Of a stretch of 64,000 nucleotides of DNA, positions 16,673-26,175 are shown piece after piece; the first letter of the stretch is position 1, and each line of letters opens with the position of its first letter. The DNA lies in the NCBI RefSeq assembly GCF_040362915.1, contig NZ_AP029612.1:1116001-1180000 (forward strand), written 5' to 3'. The translations under genes were made by a program, and so were the position numbers. The notes beneath the pieces were generated by a model. The model was not told where the DNA came from. It saw nothing but the letters and a program-made list of their open reading frames with translations, and ran no database searches. This DNA comes from Sediminibacterium sp. KACHI17 (GTDB taxonomy: Bacteria > Bacteroidota > Bacteroidia > Chitinophagales > Chitinophagaceae).

Positions 16673-19042
16673 ATGAAAAAGTTTTTGGGAACAATGTCAC
16701 TGACATTCCTAACACTGCTCGTATTCGGGCAAAACAATCACCCTCTACGCGGCAAAATAACAGACCGCAGTACTAAACAACCGATTAGCGGAGTTGTCGT
16801 ACAACTCAACAATCTGCAAGTAGTGACCGATGACAATGGTCAATTCAACCTGAAATGGACCGGCACCGGATCGGCTTCACTCAAGATTCGAAGTCTGGGT
16901 TATCGTGAGCAGGATATTTTGATCAGTAAAAGCGCTACTGAAAAAGACCTGACGATTGAACTGGAACCTGGATCACTTTTCCTACAACCGCTGGAAGTCA
17001 GATCGATCCGTGCAACGGATAAAGCGCCCTTTGCCAAGACCAATCTGGCTAAAGAAGAGATTGTAAAAAGCAATCTGGGACAAGACATTCCCTTTTTATT
17101 GAATCAGACCCCATCAGTAGTAGTAAATGCGGATGCCGGAAACGGTGTGGGATACACAGGTATTCGCATTCGCGGAACTGATGCAACAAGGATCAACATC
17201 ACCTTAAACGGTATTCCCTATAATGATGCAGAAAGTATGGGTGCATTTTTTGTGAACCTTCCCGACTTTAGTTCATCAGTGAATAGTGTACAAATTCAAC
17301 GTGGTGTCGGAACTTCATCCAATGGTGCTGCTGCCTTTGGCGCCACCATCAATTTATCTACCAACGAATTCAATGAAAAAGCATACACAGAATTGAACAA
17401 TAGTTTTGGCTCTTTCAATACCCGCAAACACACCTTACGTGCCGGAACAGGATTGATCAATAAACACTTCACTTTAGATGCCCGCGTCAGTTCTATTCAA
17501 AGTGATGGTTATGTAGATCGTGCATCAAGCGACCTTCGCTCTTTTTATATCAGCGGAGCCTGGTTGAATCAAAAATCCTCTCTACGCTTCAACGTATTCT
17601 CCGGTAAAGAAAAAACTTACCAGGCCTGGTATGGCATTGATAAAGCGACCCTGGAGAGCAACCGCACCTTCAATCCGGCAGGTATGGAAAAATCAGGCAC
17701 TCCTTACGATAATCAAACAGACAACTATACGCAAACACACTATCAGTTATTCTTCAATCATGCTTTCAATAACGATTGGTCTTTACAAACTGCTGCATTC
17801 CTGACCAGAGGTTATGGATACTATGAAGAATATAAAAGTGATGAAGCATTTGCAGACTATGGATTGCCAAATGCGGGGCCGACCATCACCACCACCGATC
17901 TGGTTCGCCAACGCTGGTTGAATAATTATTTCTATGGACAAAATGCTTCTCTTCAATACCGTAAATCCGGTAATGAGTTAACATTCGGAGGTGGATGGAG
18001 TACGTACACCGGAGACCACTATGGAACGATTCCCTGGTTACAAAGAGGAACCGTACCAGCCGGATATCGATATTACATGCATCCTGCAATCAAAAAAGAT
18101 GTGAATCTCTTTGCAAAATGGCAACAAAATCTTGGCGGTAATTTTTTTGGATTCGTGGATGTTCAATATAGAAATGTAGCACATCGCATGAATGGTTTCC
18201 AGGGTAATCCAGCACTTCTGGTGGACAGGAATTTCAATTTCTTCAATCCAAAATTGGGTTTCACTTATCGGAAGAATAATTTGCAAGCATATATCAGTTA
18301 TGCGATCGGACAAAAAGAACCCAACCGAGATGATTTCGAAGCGGGCGCTACCAATCAACCTACATCTGAAAAGCTGCAAGATCTTGAGCTTGGATTCGAT
18401 TATAAAAAAAGTAACCTACAATTCGGAGCGAATATCTATTATATGAACTACATCAATCAATTGGTCTTGACCGGTCAAATCAATGATGTTGGTGCATACA
18501 CCCGTTTTAATGTTCCGAAGAGTTACAGACTGGGTATTGAACTACAAGCCACCTGGAAACCTGCTACCTGGATCACAGCAGGTGGTAACCTTGCATTGAG
18601 TAGAAATAAAATAAAAGCGTTTACTGAATACTTCGACAACTACGATACGAACGGACAAAACGCTGTTCAAAGACAAAATACCGATATCGCTTTTTCACCT
18701 GCAGTGGTTGGAGGAACCCAATTACTCTTTTTCCCCGCTAAACAATGGGAAGTTGGTCTACTTGGTAAATATGTAGGCAAACAATACATGGATAATAGTG
18801 GCCTCGACAGAAGTTTATTGGATGGATTTAGTACACAAGACCTGCGTGTCATCTATAATTTCTCCAATAAGGCTTTTAAATCGTTACAAGTGATCGGACA
18901 GATCAACAACGTATTCAATACACTCTATGAGCCAAATGGCTACAGTTATACTTATGTGAGTGGAGGTGTTCAGTATACAGATAATGGCTTCTACCCTATG
19001 GCTGGAAGGAACTTTATGATCGCATTGAACATCAGACTCTGA
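16673..19042 (+). CDS. TonB-dependent receptor, predicted thiamine uptake
   Basis: A 789-residue outer-membrane receptor. It has a signal peptide (about 1-20), a carboxypeptidase-regulatory-like beta-sandwich (about 24-105, GKITDRSTKQPISGVVVQL), a plug domain (about 120-230, with IRIRGTDATRINITLNG and VQIQRGVG) and a 22-strand-type barrel to the C-terminus. The TPP riboswitch in its leader predicts that it imports thiamine or a precursor; regulation of such receptors by THI elements in Bacteroidota is established by comparative genomics. It stands alone and ends at a strong bidirectional terminator. Confidence 0.92.
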   Translation: MKKFLGTMSLTFLTLLVFGQNNHPLRGKITDRSTKQPISGVVVQLNNLQVVTDDNGQFNLKWTGTGSASLKIRSLGYREQDILISKSATEKDLTIELEPGSLFLQPLEVRSIRATDKAPFAKTNLAKEEIVKSNLGQDIPFLLNQTPSVVVNADAGNGVGYTGIRIRGTDATRINITLNGIPYNDAESMGAFFVNLPDFSSSVNSVQIQRGVGTSSNGAAAFGATINLSTNEFNEKAYTELNNSFGSFNTRKHTLRAGTGLINKHFTLDARVSSIQSDGYVDRASSDLRSFYISGAWLNQKSSLRFNVFSGKEKTYQAWYGIDKATLESNRTFNPAGMEKSGTPYDNQTDNYTQTHYQLFFNHAFNNDWSLQTAAFLTRGYGYYEEYKSDEAFADYGLPNAGPTITTTDLVRQRWLNNYFYGQNASLQYRKSGNELTFGGGWSTYTGDHYGTIPWLQRGTVPAGYRYYMHPAIKKDVNLFAKWQQNLGGNFFGFVDVQYRNVAHRMNGFQGNPALLVDRNFNFFNPKLGFTYRKNNLQAYISYAIGQKEPNRDDFEAGATNQPTSEKLQDLELGFDYKKSNLQFGANIYYMNYINQLVLTGQINDVGAYTRFNVPKSYRLGIELQATWKPATWITAGGNLALSRNKIKAFTEYFDNYDTNGQNAVQRQNTDIAFSPAVVGGTQLLFFPAKQWEVGLLGKYVGKQYMDNSGLDRSLLDGFSTQDLRVIYNFSNKAFKSLQVIGQINNVFNTLYEPNGYSYTYVSGGVQYTDNGFYPMAGRNFMIALNIRL

Positions 19043-19066
19043 TCAATGGAAACATAATGCATAAAA

Positions 19067-19115
19067 GAATGTCGAATGATGAATAACACGATACTTCATC
19101 ATTCGACATTCTTCT
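19067..19115. repeat. Heptad array A (perfect hairpin, bidirectional terminator)
   Basis: Seven in-phase 7-mers: GAATGTC, GAATGAT, GAATAAC, then a centre unit ACGATAC, then TTCATCA, TTCGACA, TTCTTCT. The arms 19065-19083 and 19095-19113 are a perfect 19-bp inverted repeat with an 11-nt loop, flanked by A and T runs. It sits between the convergent TonB receptor and rhodanese genes and should terminate both. Confidence 0.85.
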
Positions 19116-19127
19116 TTTTTTGATGTA

Positions 19128-19436
19128 TTATTTATTTACTTCTTGCCAGGCCAACATACCACCGGTAACATTGATCACATTGGTAAAACCCATGGTACCA
19201 AGGATCAGGCAGGCTTGCCCACTTCTGTTACCGCTTCTGCAATAAACATATACGGTTTCGTCTTTCAAATCTTCAATTTCATCAACCTGCATGGTTTGCA
19301 CTTTACCTAATGGCAACAAAATACCGCCGATATTGAATTCAGCGTGTTCATGAGGTTCACGTACATCCACAAGATGTAGAGATTCACCACTGTCTATTTT
19401 AGACTTGAGTTCTTGTACTGTAATGGTTTGCATCAT
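19128..19436 (-). CDS. Single-domain rhodanese-like protein
   Basis: A 102-residue stand-alone rhodanese domain with the active-site loop CRSGNRS, catalytic Cys66, and the N-terminal LVDVREPHEHAEFNI motif. Such proteins transfer sulfane sulfur or act as sulfur carriers. No signal peptide is present, so it is probably cytoplasmic. It lies 12 bp downstream of the PASTA protein gene and probably shares its transcript. Met2 is an equally plausible start. Confidence 0.9.
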   Translation of the reverse strand: MMQTITVQELKSKIDSGESLHLVDVREPHEHAEFNIGGILLPLGKVQTMQVDEIEDLKDETVYVYCRSGNRSGQACLILGTMGFTNVINVTGGMLAWQEVNK

Positions 19437-19448
19437 AAAATGAATTGA

Positions 19449-20288
19449 TTAGTGTTGGTCTGGTGGAATAATTCTTCCGGTATCTCTGATCGGGGCTACA
19501 CTGCTGATATAAAGATCCATGACTTGTCCTTGACGAATCTTATTGGGCACACGATTACCCGATTGATCCAAAAGTTCAGATAAATATTCCGGTGTTTGTC
19601 TTACCACAAATGCTGTAGCTGAATCCTTGATCGCACCTACTCCAACTATTGCTCCAGGATTGATACTGAGTGTTGATAGATAGGACCTCGCTTCACCTAA
19701 TGTCATACCAATGAGATTGGGAACATCCATTTCTATACCACCTAATCCGCTACCTAAAACAAAACTGATGGTTGCTCCTAAAGGAACCTTATCACCTGCT
19801 TTAATGGGTACACCATTGTATAATTGTTCTAAGACCGAATTACGTGCGATATCAGGCTTATACGTAATGGTTCCCATTTTCAATTGCAGACTTTGCAGAT
19901 ACAATTCAGCACTTTTTATGGAGTAACCGATCAGGCTTGGCATTTCTACCTGAGGAGATACCTGGCGATTCACTGTTAAATAAATGGTACGACCCGATTT
20001 TACTGCCGCATCAGCTTCCGGTGTTTGACGAACTACCGCTAGTTTGGGAAGACTATCTACATAAACAGAATCCTGGATCTCCACTTCAAAGCCTGCTTGT
20101 TCTAAAACTTGTATAGCAGCGGTTACTTCCTGTCCGGTTACGGAAGGCACTGTTGTAACCTTACCATAGTTGGTGATCCAACCCAATAATGAGAAAAATA
20201 AAATGATCAGTATCAAAACAATACCCAATCCGGCGAGGATATTCACCCATAAGGGCTTGGCTGTTATTTTCTGAATGAATTCCTTCAT
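19449..20288 (-). CDS. Membrane-anchored PASTA-domain protein
   Basis: A 279-residue protein with a short cytoplasmic N-terminus, one membrane helix (about 18-38) and three periplasmic PASTA domains (about 42-108, 112-180 and 188-262), each with the VPSLIG/VPNLIG-type start and an ALxxLG core. PASTA domains bind muropeptides or stabilise envelope proteins; in Firmicutes they are attached to kinases, but no kinase domain is present here. The neighbour upstream is D-Ala-D-Ala ligase, which supports a peptidoglycan role. Confidence 0.88.
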   Translation of the reverse strand: MKEFIQKITAKPLWVNILAGLGIVLILIILFFSLLGWITNYGKVTTVPSVTGQEVTAAIQVLEQAGFEVEIQDSVYVDSLPKLAVVRQTPEADAAVKSGRTIYLTVNRQVSPQVEMPSLIGYSIKSAELYLQSLQLKMGTITYKPDIARNSVLEQLYNGVPIKAGDKVPLGATISFVLGSGLGGIEMDVPNLIGMTLGEARSYLSTLSINPGAIVGVGAIKDSATAFVVRQTPEYLSELLDQSGNRVPNKIRQGQVMDLYISSVAPIRDTGRIIPPDQH

Positions 20289-20377
20289 GTGTTGTTAAGC
20301 TTAATAAATTGGCTTGATGAAACAAGATACTGATTCCATACAGTAGCCATTCTTTATATACCGGTATTTTTTAAAAT

Positions 20378-21358
20378 TTAACGAAGTGCTTCTGCTACTA
20401 CAGCTGAATAAAAATCTGTTAAAGACATCCCCATAGCCCTTACTTGCTGTGGAATGACACTGGCTTCACTTTGTCCTGGCACCGTATTTACTTCCAACAT
20501 ATAAGGTTGACGCAGCGTAGTATTGTAAATAAAATCGATCCGCACAACTCCTCTGCAATTCAGTACTTCATAAACACGTTTAGCTGCAGTTTCCAATTGT
20601 ACTTTCATTTCATCATCGATCTTTGCAGGTGTTGTCTCAACACTCTTGCCTTGGTATTTTGCTTCAAAATCAAAGAATTCATTATTGGTTTCTATCTCGG
20701 TGATCGGTAACACTTGAATATTACCATTCGATTTAAAAACACCAATGGTAAACTCTCTTCCACTAATAAATTCTTCCACTAGTATCTGATCATCTTCCTT
20801 GAATGCTTTTTCCAATGCAGCAGCCAATTCATCCGGCTTATTTACTTTACTCATCCCAATGCTGCTACCACCATTATTGGGTTTCACAAATACGGGTAAC
20901 TGTAGTTCATTAAGTATGTGTGATGGAGCAACCGGTGTATGTTTGAACAAGTGCATAGATTTTGCAACATGAACACCTCCAAAAGCAGCTACCGCCACTG
21001 TATATCTTTTATTGAATGTGAGCGCAGAAGTTGCTGCATCACAGCTGGTGTAAGGTAATTTCAACATGTCAAAATACCCTTGCAATTTGCCATCTTCACC
21101 CGGTGTACCATGAATACAAAGCAAGACCACATCAAAATGAATCACTTGCCCCTGCTCGGTTACTGAGAAATCATCTCTGTTTACTTTTGACTTTTCACCT
21201 TTCGCATTTTCATACCACCATCCTTCCGGATTGATATCGATCTTATAAACATCAAAAAGTGTTCTATCTAAATTATTTCCTACCGTTATAGCGCTCTTAT
21301 AGCTGATCTGTGCTTCGCCACTCAATCCACCTGTAACTAAGGCCAGTTTTTTCTTCAT
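20378..21358 (-). CDS. ddl: D-alanine--D-alanine ligase
   Basis: A 326-residue ATP-grasp enzyme that makes the D-Ala-D-Ala dipeptide for peptidoglycan. Recognised by GGLSGEAQISYKSA at the N-terminus (serine of the GGxSxE motif), HGTPGEDGKLQG, VKPNNGGSSIGMSKV (ATP-grasp lid), EEFISGREFTIGV and the metal site MLEVNTVPG near the end. The ATG at 21358 is chosen; the seven-codon upstream extension lacks support. A possible -7 element lies at 21377-21384 on the minus strand. PASTA and rhodanese genes follow. Confidence 0.94.
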   Translation of the reverse strand: MKKKLALVTGGLSGEAQISYKSAITVGNNLDRTLFDVYKIDINPEGWWYENAKGEKSKVNRDDFSVTEQGQVIHFDVVLLCIHGTPGEDGKLQGYFDMLKLPYTSCDAATSALTFNKRYTVAVAAFGGVHVAKSMHLFKHTPVAPSHILNELQLPVFVKPNNGGSSIGMSKVNKPDELAAALEKAFKEDDQILVEEFISGREFTIGVFKSNGNIQVLPITEIETNNEFFDFEAKYQGKSVETTPAKIDDEMKVQLETAAKRVYEVLNCRGVVRIDFIYNTTLRQPYMLEVNTVPGQSEASVIPQQVRAMGMSLTDFYSAVVAEALR

Positions 21359-21392
21359 ATTGACTTGGTTGTGAGACAAAGATAGGAAGTGG

Positions 21393-21455
21393 GATGTAAG
21401 ATGTCAGATCGCAGATATGAAAAATAAATCTGACATCTGTGATCTGATATCTTAC
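21393..21455. repeat. Heptad array B
   Basis: Nine consecutive 7-mers in one phase: GATGTAA, GATGTCA, GATCGCA, GATATGA, AAAATAA, ATCTGAC, ATCTGTG, ATCTGAT, ATCTTAC. The first four are mirrored by the last four as reverse complements; arms 21394-21416 and 21435-21457 pair at 21 of 23 positions. It lies in the ddl leader, between ddl and the ferredoxin terminator. Confidence 0.85.
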
Positions 21456-21492
21456 ATAAAAAAAGGTGAAGAAACTACCCGTCTCTTCACCT
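21456..21492 (-). terminator. Terminator of the ferredoxin gene
   Basis: A perfect nine-base stem (21464-21472 against 21484-21492). On the minus strand it is followed by seven or more T residues. It sits about 140 bp after the ferredoxin stop and directly abuts heptad array B. Confidence 0.8.
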
Positions 21493-21630
21493 CACGTTGA
21501 CGGGAAATATCACCCGCCGTTACTAGTTGTCGTAGTGTTAAGTACAACAATAATTGATAACTCTAAACTATTGACTTTTTGCAGTATTTGCAAGCATTTC
21601 AGCGAAAAGTTTAGCACATGCATTTGTGCA

Positions 21631-21978
21631 TTAGATGTGCATTTTGTCTTTCTTCGCCAACAACTCTTCCACTGTTTCCTGATACATTTCATCAGGTACA
21701 CAACAGTCTACCGGACAAACAGCTGCACACTGGGGTTCTTCATGAAACCCCTGACATTCGGTACACTTATTAGGTGTAATGTAGTAAGTATCAACACTGA
21801 TGGGCTCGAAACGCTGGTCTGCGTCTACCACTGTACCATCCATAAGGGTAAAAGATCCTTTGATCGTGGTGCCATCGGAAATGGCCCACTCAACACCGCC
21901 TTCATAGATCGCATTGTTTGGACATTCGGGCTCACAGGCTCCACAGTTGATACACTCTTCAGTTATTTTGATCGCCAT
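21631..21978 (-). CDS. 2[4Fe-4S] ferredoxin
   Basis: A 115-residue dicluster ferredoxin. The first cluster motif is CINCGACEPECPNNAI near residues 8-24, and the second is CTECQGFHEEPQCAAVCPVDC near 71-92, with an insertion between the second and third cysteines as in Allochromatium-type ferredoxins. It carries low-potential electrons in the cytoplasm. It is divergent from the acyl-CoA reductase gene with 62 bp between the starts, and may share its control region. Confidence 0.93.
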   Translation of the reverse strand: MAIKITEECINCGACEPECPNNAIYEGGVEWAISDGTTIKGSFTLMDGTVVDADQRFEPISVDTYYITPNKCTECQGFHEEPQCAAVCPVDCCVPDEMYQETVEELLAKKDKMHI

Positions 21979-22040
21979 ATTAAAAATGGTTTGTTGGGTT
22001 AGTGATTTTACATTTGCTGTTCCAAAAATACGGTTGACAA

Positions 22041-23039
22041 ATGATTTTACAAGAACGAATTCAGTTACTGGCCCGATTAGGGGAATATATGTTGAACAAA
22101 GACGAAGAGTGGACAGCGATTCAAGCCCGTGCCTATCGGGAAAACGCCTGGTTCATTCCTGAATTCATTGAAAAAGCTGTAACCCAAATCGCTACTCGAT
22201 TCCTCCAACCTGAACTACTGCTGAAATGGGCCAATCAATATGATATTCAAGATCAACCCTCACAGGTAAGAAATGTTGGCATCGTCATGGCTGGAAATAT
22301 CCCATTGGTAGGCTTCCATGATTTTTTGTCGGTCTTTGTTTCAGGTCATTCCATGACCATCAAAACCTCTTCGAAAGATGAGTTTCTCATCAAACACCTG
22401 ATCAAAAAACTGTATGAATGGGAAAATACCATTCAGAATCAGGTTTCCTTCGCAGAACAACTCAAAGGATGTGATGCTTATATCGCAACCGGTTCGAATA
22501 ATTCTGGTCGCTATTTCGACTATTATTTTGGTAAGTACCCCAATATCATTCGCAGAAACAGAACTTCGGTAGCTATTTTAGATGGCACTGAAACCAAAGA
22601 AGAACTGGATCTGCTAACAGATGATATCCAATTGTATTTTGGATTGGGTTGCAGAAATATCACTCAGTTATATGTACCGGAAGGTTATGATTTTGTTCCC
22701 TTACTCGATCAACTTAGAAAATATGCGTACCTGATAGATTATCACAAATACAAACACAATTACGATTACCATCTGGCACTATTGATCATGGGAAACAAAT
22801 ATTACATGAACAATGATTCCATTATTCTGACCGAAAACAATTCTCCATTCTCTCCTGTGAGTCAGGTGCATTACCGTTATTACACTGATAAAAAGCAATT
22901 AGAAAATCAACTCAGTAACGATCAGGATATTCAATGTGTGGTCGGTCATGGGCAAATACCTTTCGGACAAGCTCAGTTTCCTGGCTTAACCGATTATGCA
23001 GATGGCGTAGATACGATGGCTTTTTTAAAGTCTTTGTAA
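22041..23039 (+). CDS. Acyl-CoA reductase (LuxC-like)
   Basis: A 332-residue protein of the acyl-CoA reductase family related to LuxC. Conserved stretches include GIVMAGNIPLVGFHDFLSV, MTIKTSSKDEFL and the region around GLGCRNITQLYVPEG, which carries the nucleophilic cysteine typical of aldehyde-dehydrogenase-fold reductases. The family reduces acyl-CoA or acyl-ACP to aldehyde with NADPH; the physiological acyl chain is unknown. The adjacent divergent ferredoxin is a recurrent neighbour in Bacteroidota. The 233 bp that follow contain no gene I recognise. Confidence 0.85.
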   Translation: MILQERIQLLARLGEYMLNKDEEWTAIQARAYRENAWFIPEFIEKAVTQIATRFLQPELLLKWANQYDIQDQPSQVRNVGIVMAGNIPLVGFHDFLSVFVSGHSMTIKTSSKDEFLIKHLIKKLYEWENTIQNQVSFAEQLKGCDAYIATGSNNSGRYFDYYFGKYPNIIRRNRTSVAILDGTETKEELDLLTDDIQLYFGLGCRNITQLYVPEGYDFVPLLDQLRKYAYLIDYHKYKHNYDYHLALLIMGNKYYMNNDSIILTENNSPFSPVSQVHYRYYTDKKQLENQLSNDQDIQCVVGHGQIPFGQAQFPGLTDYADGVDTMAFLKSL

Positions 23040-23272
23040 GAAAACAGCCTTAAGCATCGGGCAGAAAGGCGATTTTCCGTCTATCCCAAGCATTTTTCTT
23101 CTGGCATGATAGTCGTAACTTTAAGCAAGTTCACGGACCGTCAATCGATCTACGAGGATTGCCGTAAAACATTTGTTAAATACTGTCAGTGGTGAACTGT
23201 CATTCCTACAGCTTTGTTTTATTTGTTATTGGAAAGGCATATTTTTTGATCAGATTTAAAACATAAAAGACC

Positions 23273-24793
23273 ATGCATATGAATCTCAAGAACATTTTAG
23301 CAGTGGTTGCTATCAGCGCCACCACCGCTGTACTTAGTGTTTGGGGCTTTAGTAAGTACAATGATTACCAGCGAGCGGGCATGCAGGAAGAAGGAAAATT
23401 ACCTGTGAACTATGCCGGATTTTTTGATAAAAACAATAACATCGGTGCCGCCGTTGATTTTACGCCGGCTGCTACATCTGCAACTCCAGCAGTCGTGCAT
23501 ATCAAAACAAAAACAAAAGCACGTCAGGTAAGCAATCGCCAGCGGAATCCTTTTGCGGATATGTTTGGAGATGACTTTGGCGATTTCTTTGGAGGTCCAC
23601 GTGTGATTCCTGAACAGCGTGCAAGTGGTAGTGGTGTATTGATCACAGAAGATGGATACATCATCACCAATAATCACGTTGTTGATGGGGCTGATGAGAT
23701 CAATGTAACACTGGCCAATAAAAAATCTTATAAGGGTACTGTGATCGGAACAGATCCCAGCAGTGATATTGCAGTGATCAAAATTGAAGGCAAATCACTC
23801 CCCTATCTTGTATATGGCAATAGTGATGAAGTGAAACTGGGGCAATGGGTATTAGCAATTGGTTATCCTTTGAACCTGGATGCAACAGTGACTGCAGGTA
23901 TCGTGAGTGCTAAATCCAGATCTATTGGTATCAACAGCCGCCAGAGCCAAAGTCCGGTGGAATCTTTTATCCAAACAGATGCTGCTGTGAACTCTGGTAA
24001 TAGCGGTGGTGCATTGATCAATACTTCAGGAGAATTGATCGGTATCAATTCAGCAATCGCTTCTCCAACCGGTTCTTATGCAGGTTATTCTTATGCGATC
24101 CCTGTGAACATTGTAAAAAAGATTGTAACTGATATCGTGAAGTTTGGTACTGTTCAACGTGCATACATTGGCATCAACTATCCAAATGAGAATCTCTCTG
24201 ATGAACAAAAACGTGAACTGGAAAAAGAAATAGGCGTTGCAATCAAAGAGGGTGAAGGTGTTTATATAACCGGTGTACCTGAAGGAGGCGCTGCGGCAGC
24301 TGCCGGATTGAAAAAAGGGGATATCGTTACTAAAGTGAACGGCAACCCTGTTACCAGTGGACCGGAATTGCAAGAGCAAGTTGCCCTCTATAAACCGGGT
24401 GATAAGATCACGTTGGCTTACAAACGTGGTGGAAAGGAAAATACTGTAGGTATCACACTTAAAAATAAAGTGGGTACTACAGATATCGTTAAGACTACTT
24501 CTATCATGGAACAAATTGGTGGTGAATTGGAAAATATCGATAAAAGTTTAGCTACTGCCAATGATATCAAAGGTGGAGTAAGGGTTAGAAAAGTGGGAAG
24601 TGGCCTTTTAAGTAAAAGCAGAATGCAAGACGGTTTTGTGATCACGGGTGTCAATGGACGTGAAGTGAAGAACCTGGAAGAATTTCAGGAAATTCTTTCT
24701 TCGCTGAAAGGCAGTGGTATCATACGTCTTGAAGGTATTTATCCTGGATTTGAAGGAAACTATACTTATCCGCTTACATTGTCGAAAGAGTAA
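23273..24793 (+). CDS. HtrA/DegP-type periplasmic serine protease
   Basis: A 506-residue Do-family protease for envelope quality control. The N-terminal hydrophobic segment (about 6-24) is a signal peptide or anchor. The trypsin-like domain has the catalytic triad: His in ITNNHVVDG (about 134), Asp in SSDIAVIKI (about 165) and Ser in NSGNSGGAL (about 244). Two PDZ domains follow (about 300-390 and 425-500), as in DegP. ATG at 23273 or 23279 gives almost the same protein. It ends in a strong bidirectional terminator shared with the amylase gene. Confidence 0.94.
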   Translation: MHMNLKNILAVVAISATTAVLSVWGFSKYNDYQRAGMQEEGKLPVNYAGFFDKNNNIGAAVDFTPAATSATPAVVHIKTKTKARQVSNRQRNPFADMFGDDFGDFFGGPRVIPEQRASGSGVLITEDGYIITNNHVVDGADEINVTLANKKSYKGTVIGTDPSSDIAVIKIEGKSLPYLVYGNSDEVKLGQWVLAIGYPLNLDATVTAGIVSAKSRSIGINSRQSQSPVESFIQTDAAVNSGNSGGALINTSGELIGINSAIASPTGSYAGYSYAIPVNIVKKIVTDIVKFGTVQRAYIGINYPNENLSDEQKRELEKEIGVAIKEGEGVYITGVPEGGAAAAAGLKKGDIVTKVNGNPVTSGPELQEQVALYKPGDKITLAYKRGGKENTVGITLKNKVGTTDIVKTTSIMEQIGGELENIDKSLATANDIKGGVRVRKVGSGLLSKSRMQDGFVITGVNGREVKNLEEFQEILSSLKGSGIIRLEGIYPGFEGNYTYPLTLSKE

Positions 24794-24810
24794 GTAAAAG
24801 AAATAGCATA

Positions 24811-24841
24811 AAAAAAGGCAACTGGATCAGTTGCCTTTTTT
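24811..24841. terminator. Bidirectional terminator between htrA and amylase
   Basis: A perfect 14-bp stem (24811-24824 against 24828-24841) with a three-base loop and A/T runs on both sides. The amylase stop codon and its last codons (KKGN) lie inside the stem. Confidence 0.9.
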
Positions 24842-26095
24842 TATGTACACCAGATGATCACCCGGCATCAATTCAAAATGTTCTTTAGCTGAAAACGTAT
24901 AACGAAGAGATGAAAATAAATTGATAAAACTTCCCTGCAACCACTCATGTTGTACTTCAATTGTAGCTCTCTCTTTGTCAGACAGATTCAATAAAACCAA
25001 AACGACCTCTGCATCTTTTTTTCTGAAATAAGCCATCACTCCTTGTTGTTCCGATGGAAGAATAAATGTCTCTCCTTCCAAGATAGCTGCTGATTGTTTC
25101 CGATACTGTAACAATTGCCGATAAAACTCATCCAAGGAAGGTGACTCTTTCCATTCGATCTGATCTTTATCGAAAAAAGCAAGCCTTTTGAGATTGGGAT
25201 TTTCTTGTCCACTGTAAACCAAAGGCATTCCTTGCCAGGTACAGGCAAAGACAGCCCATGCTTTTGCCGCGATACCATATTTTTCATACTCAGTTCCGTT
25301 CCAGCTATTCTCATCATGATTGCTTGTGAAAAAAAGTTTGATCGCTCCTTCAGGGTATTGAGAATAGGCATGCAATACTTCTCTGACTTCATGCAACCCA
25401 TGTTCTCCCCTCATGAATTTTTCTGAAACATGCATCCACCACCATGCATAAGTGGCATCAAAAGCATTGTGATATGCTACTACTTCACATTCTGCCAGCC
25501 AAAAGCAAGGCTTGACGGCATCACATGCTTTTCTTGCATTAATCCAAAAATCAAGTGGAACAAGATGAGCCATATCGCAACGAAACCCATCGATATCAAA
25601 CTCTTTTATCCAGTATTGCATGGCTTCTATTAAAGCAGCGCGCATTCCTTGGTTATCAAAATTCAAATCAATCACATCTTTCCATCCATTGCGTTCAGTA
25701 AAATTACCTGCCTCATCTTTCACAAACCAATCCGGATTACTTACCATCCAATGATGATCTGCACCGGTATGATTGGCCACCCAGTCAATGATCAATTTCA
25801 TATCAAGTGCATGCACACGATCAACCAACATTTTAAAATCTGCAGCAGTTCCAAACTCGGGGTTGATATCGGTATAGCTACTACAAGCATAGTAACTACC
25901 CAATGTACCTTGGCGCTTCTCGATACTGATAGGGGTTATGGGCATCAGCCAAAGAATATCAATACCCATTCTTTTTAATCTGGGTAAATGTTCCATGAAT
26001 GCCTGAAATGTTCCTTCCGGAGTGTATTGTCTTATGTTAACCTCATAAACAGAAGCATGTTTGGCCCAGTTGGTAACGGTAAATCGATTGCTCAT
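24827..26095 (-). CDS. GH13 alpha-amylase family glycosidase
   Basis: A 422-residue protein with the GH13 (beta/alpha)8 barrel. The conserved regions are DWVANHTG (region I), GFRCDMAH with the nucleophile aspartate (region II), WLAECE with the acid/base glutamate (region III) and TSNHDENS with the transition-state aspartate (region IV). A short beta domain follows. There is no signal peptide, so it acts on cytoplasmic alpha-glucans or oligosaccharides. The exact specificity cannot be read. It is a single gene convergent with htrA. Confidence 0.9.
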   Translation of the reverse strand: MSNRFTVTNWAKHASVYEVNIRQYTPEGTFQAFMEHLPRLKRMGIDILWLMPITPISIEKRQGTLGSYYACSSYTDINPEFGTAADFKMLVDRVHALDMKLIIDWVANHTGADHHWMVSNPDWFVKDEAGNFTERNGWKDVIDLNFDNQGMRAALIEAMQYWIKEFDIDGFRCDMAHLVPLDFWINARKACDAVKPCFWLAECEVVAYHNAFDATYAWWWMHVSEKFMRGEHGLHEVREVLHAYSQYPEGAIKLFFTSNHDENSWNGTEYEKYGIAAKAWAVFACTWQGMPLVYSGQENPNLKRLAFFDKDQIEWKESPSLDEFYRQLLQYRKQSAAILEGETFILPSEQQGVMAYFRKKDAEVVLVLLNLSDKERATIEVQHEWLQGSFINLFSSLRYTFSAKEHFELMPGDHLVYIKKGN

Positions 26096-26175
26096 GCTAC
26101 GATGTTACTGATTTTTTCCATAAATCAGATAGTTCATCGTAACAGCTTCATGGTATCATTCAATAAATGAACTGC

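Noticed and set aside
23040..23272. Spacer before htrA examined for a promoter or small RNA
   Set aside because: A TATTTTTTG run is one base too long for the -7 consensus and no matching -33 element or hairpin is clear.
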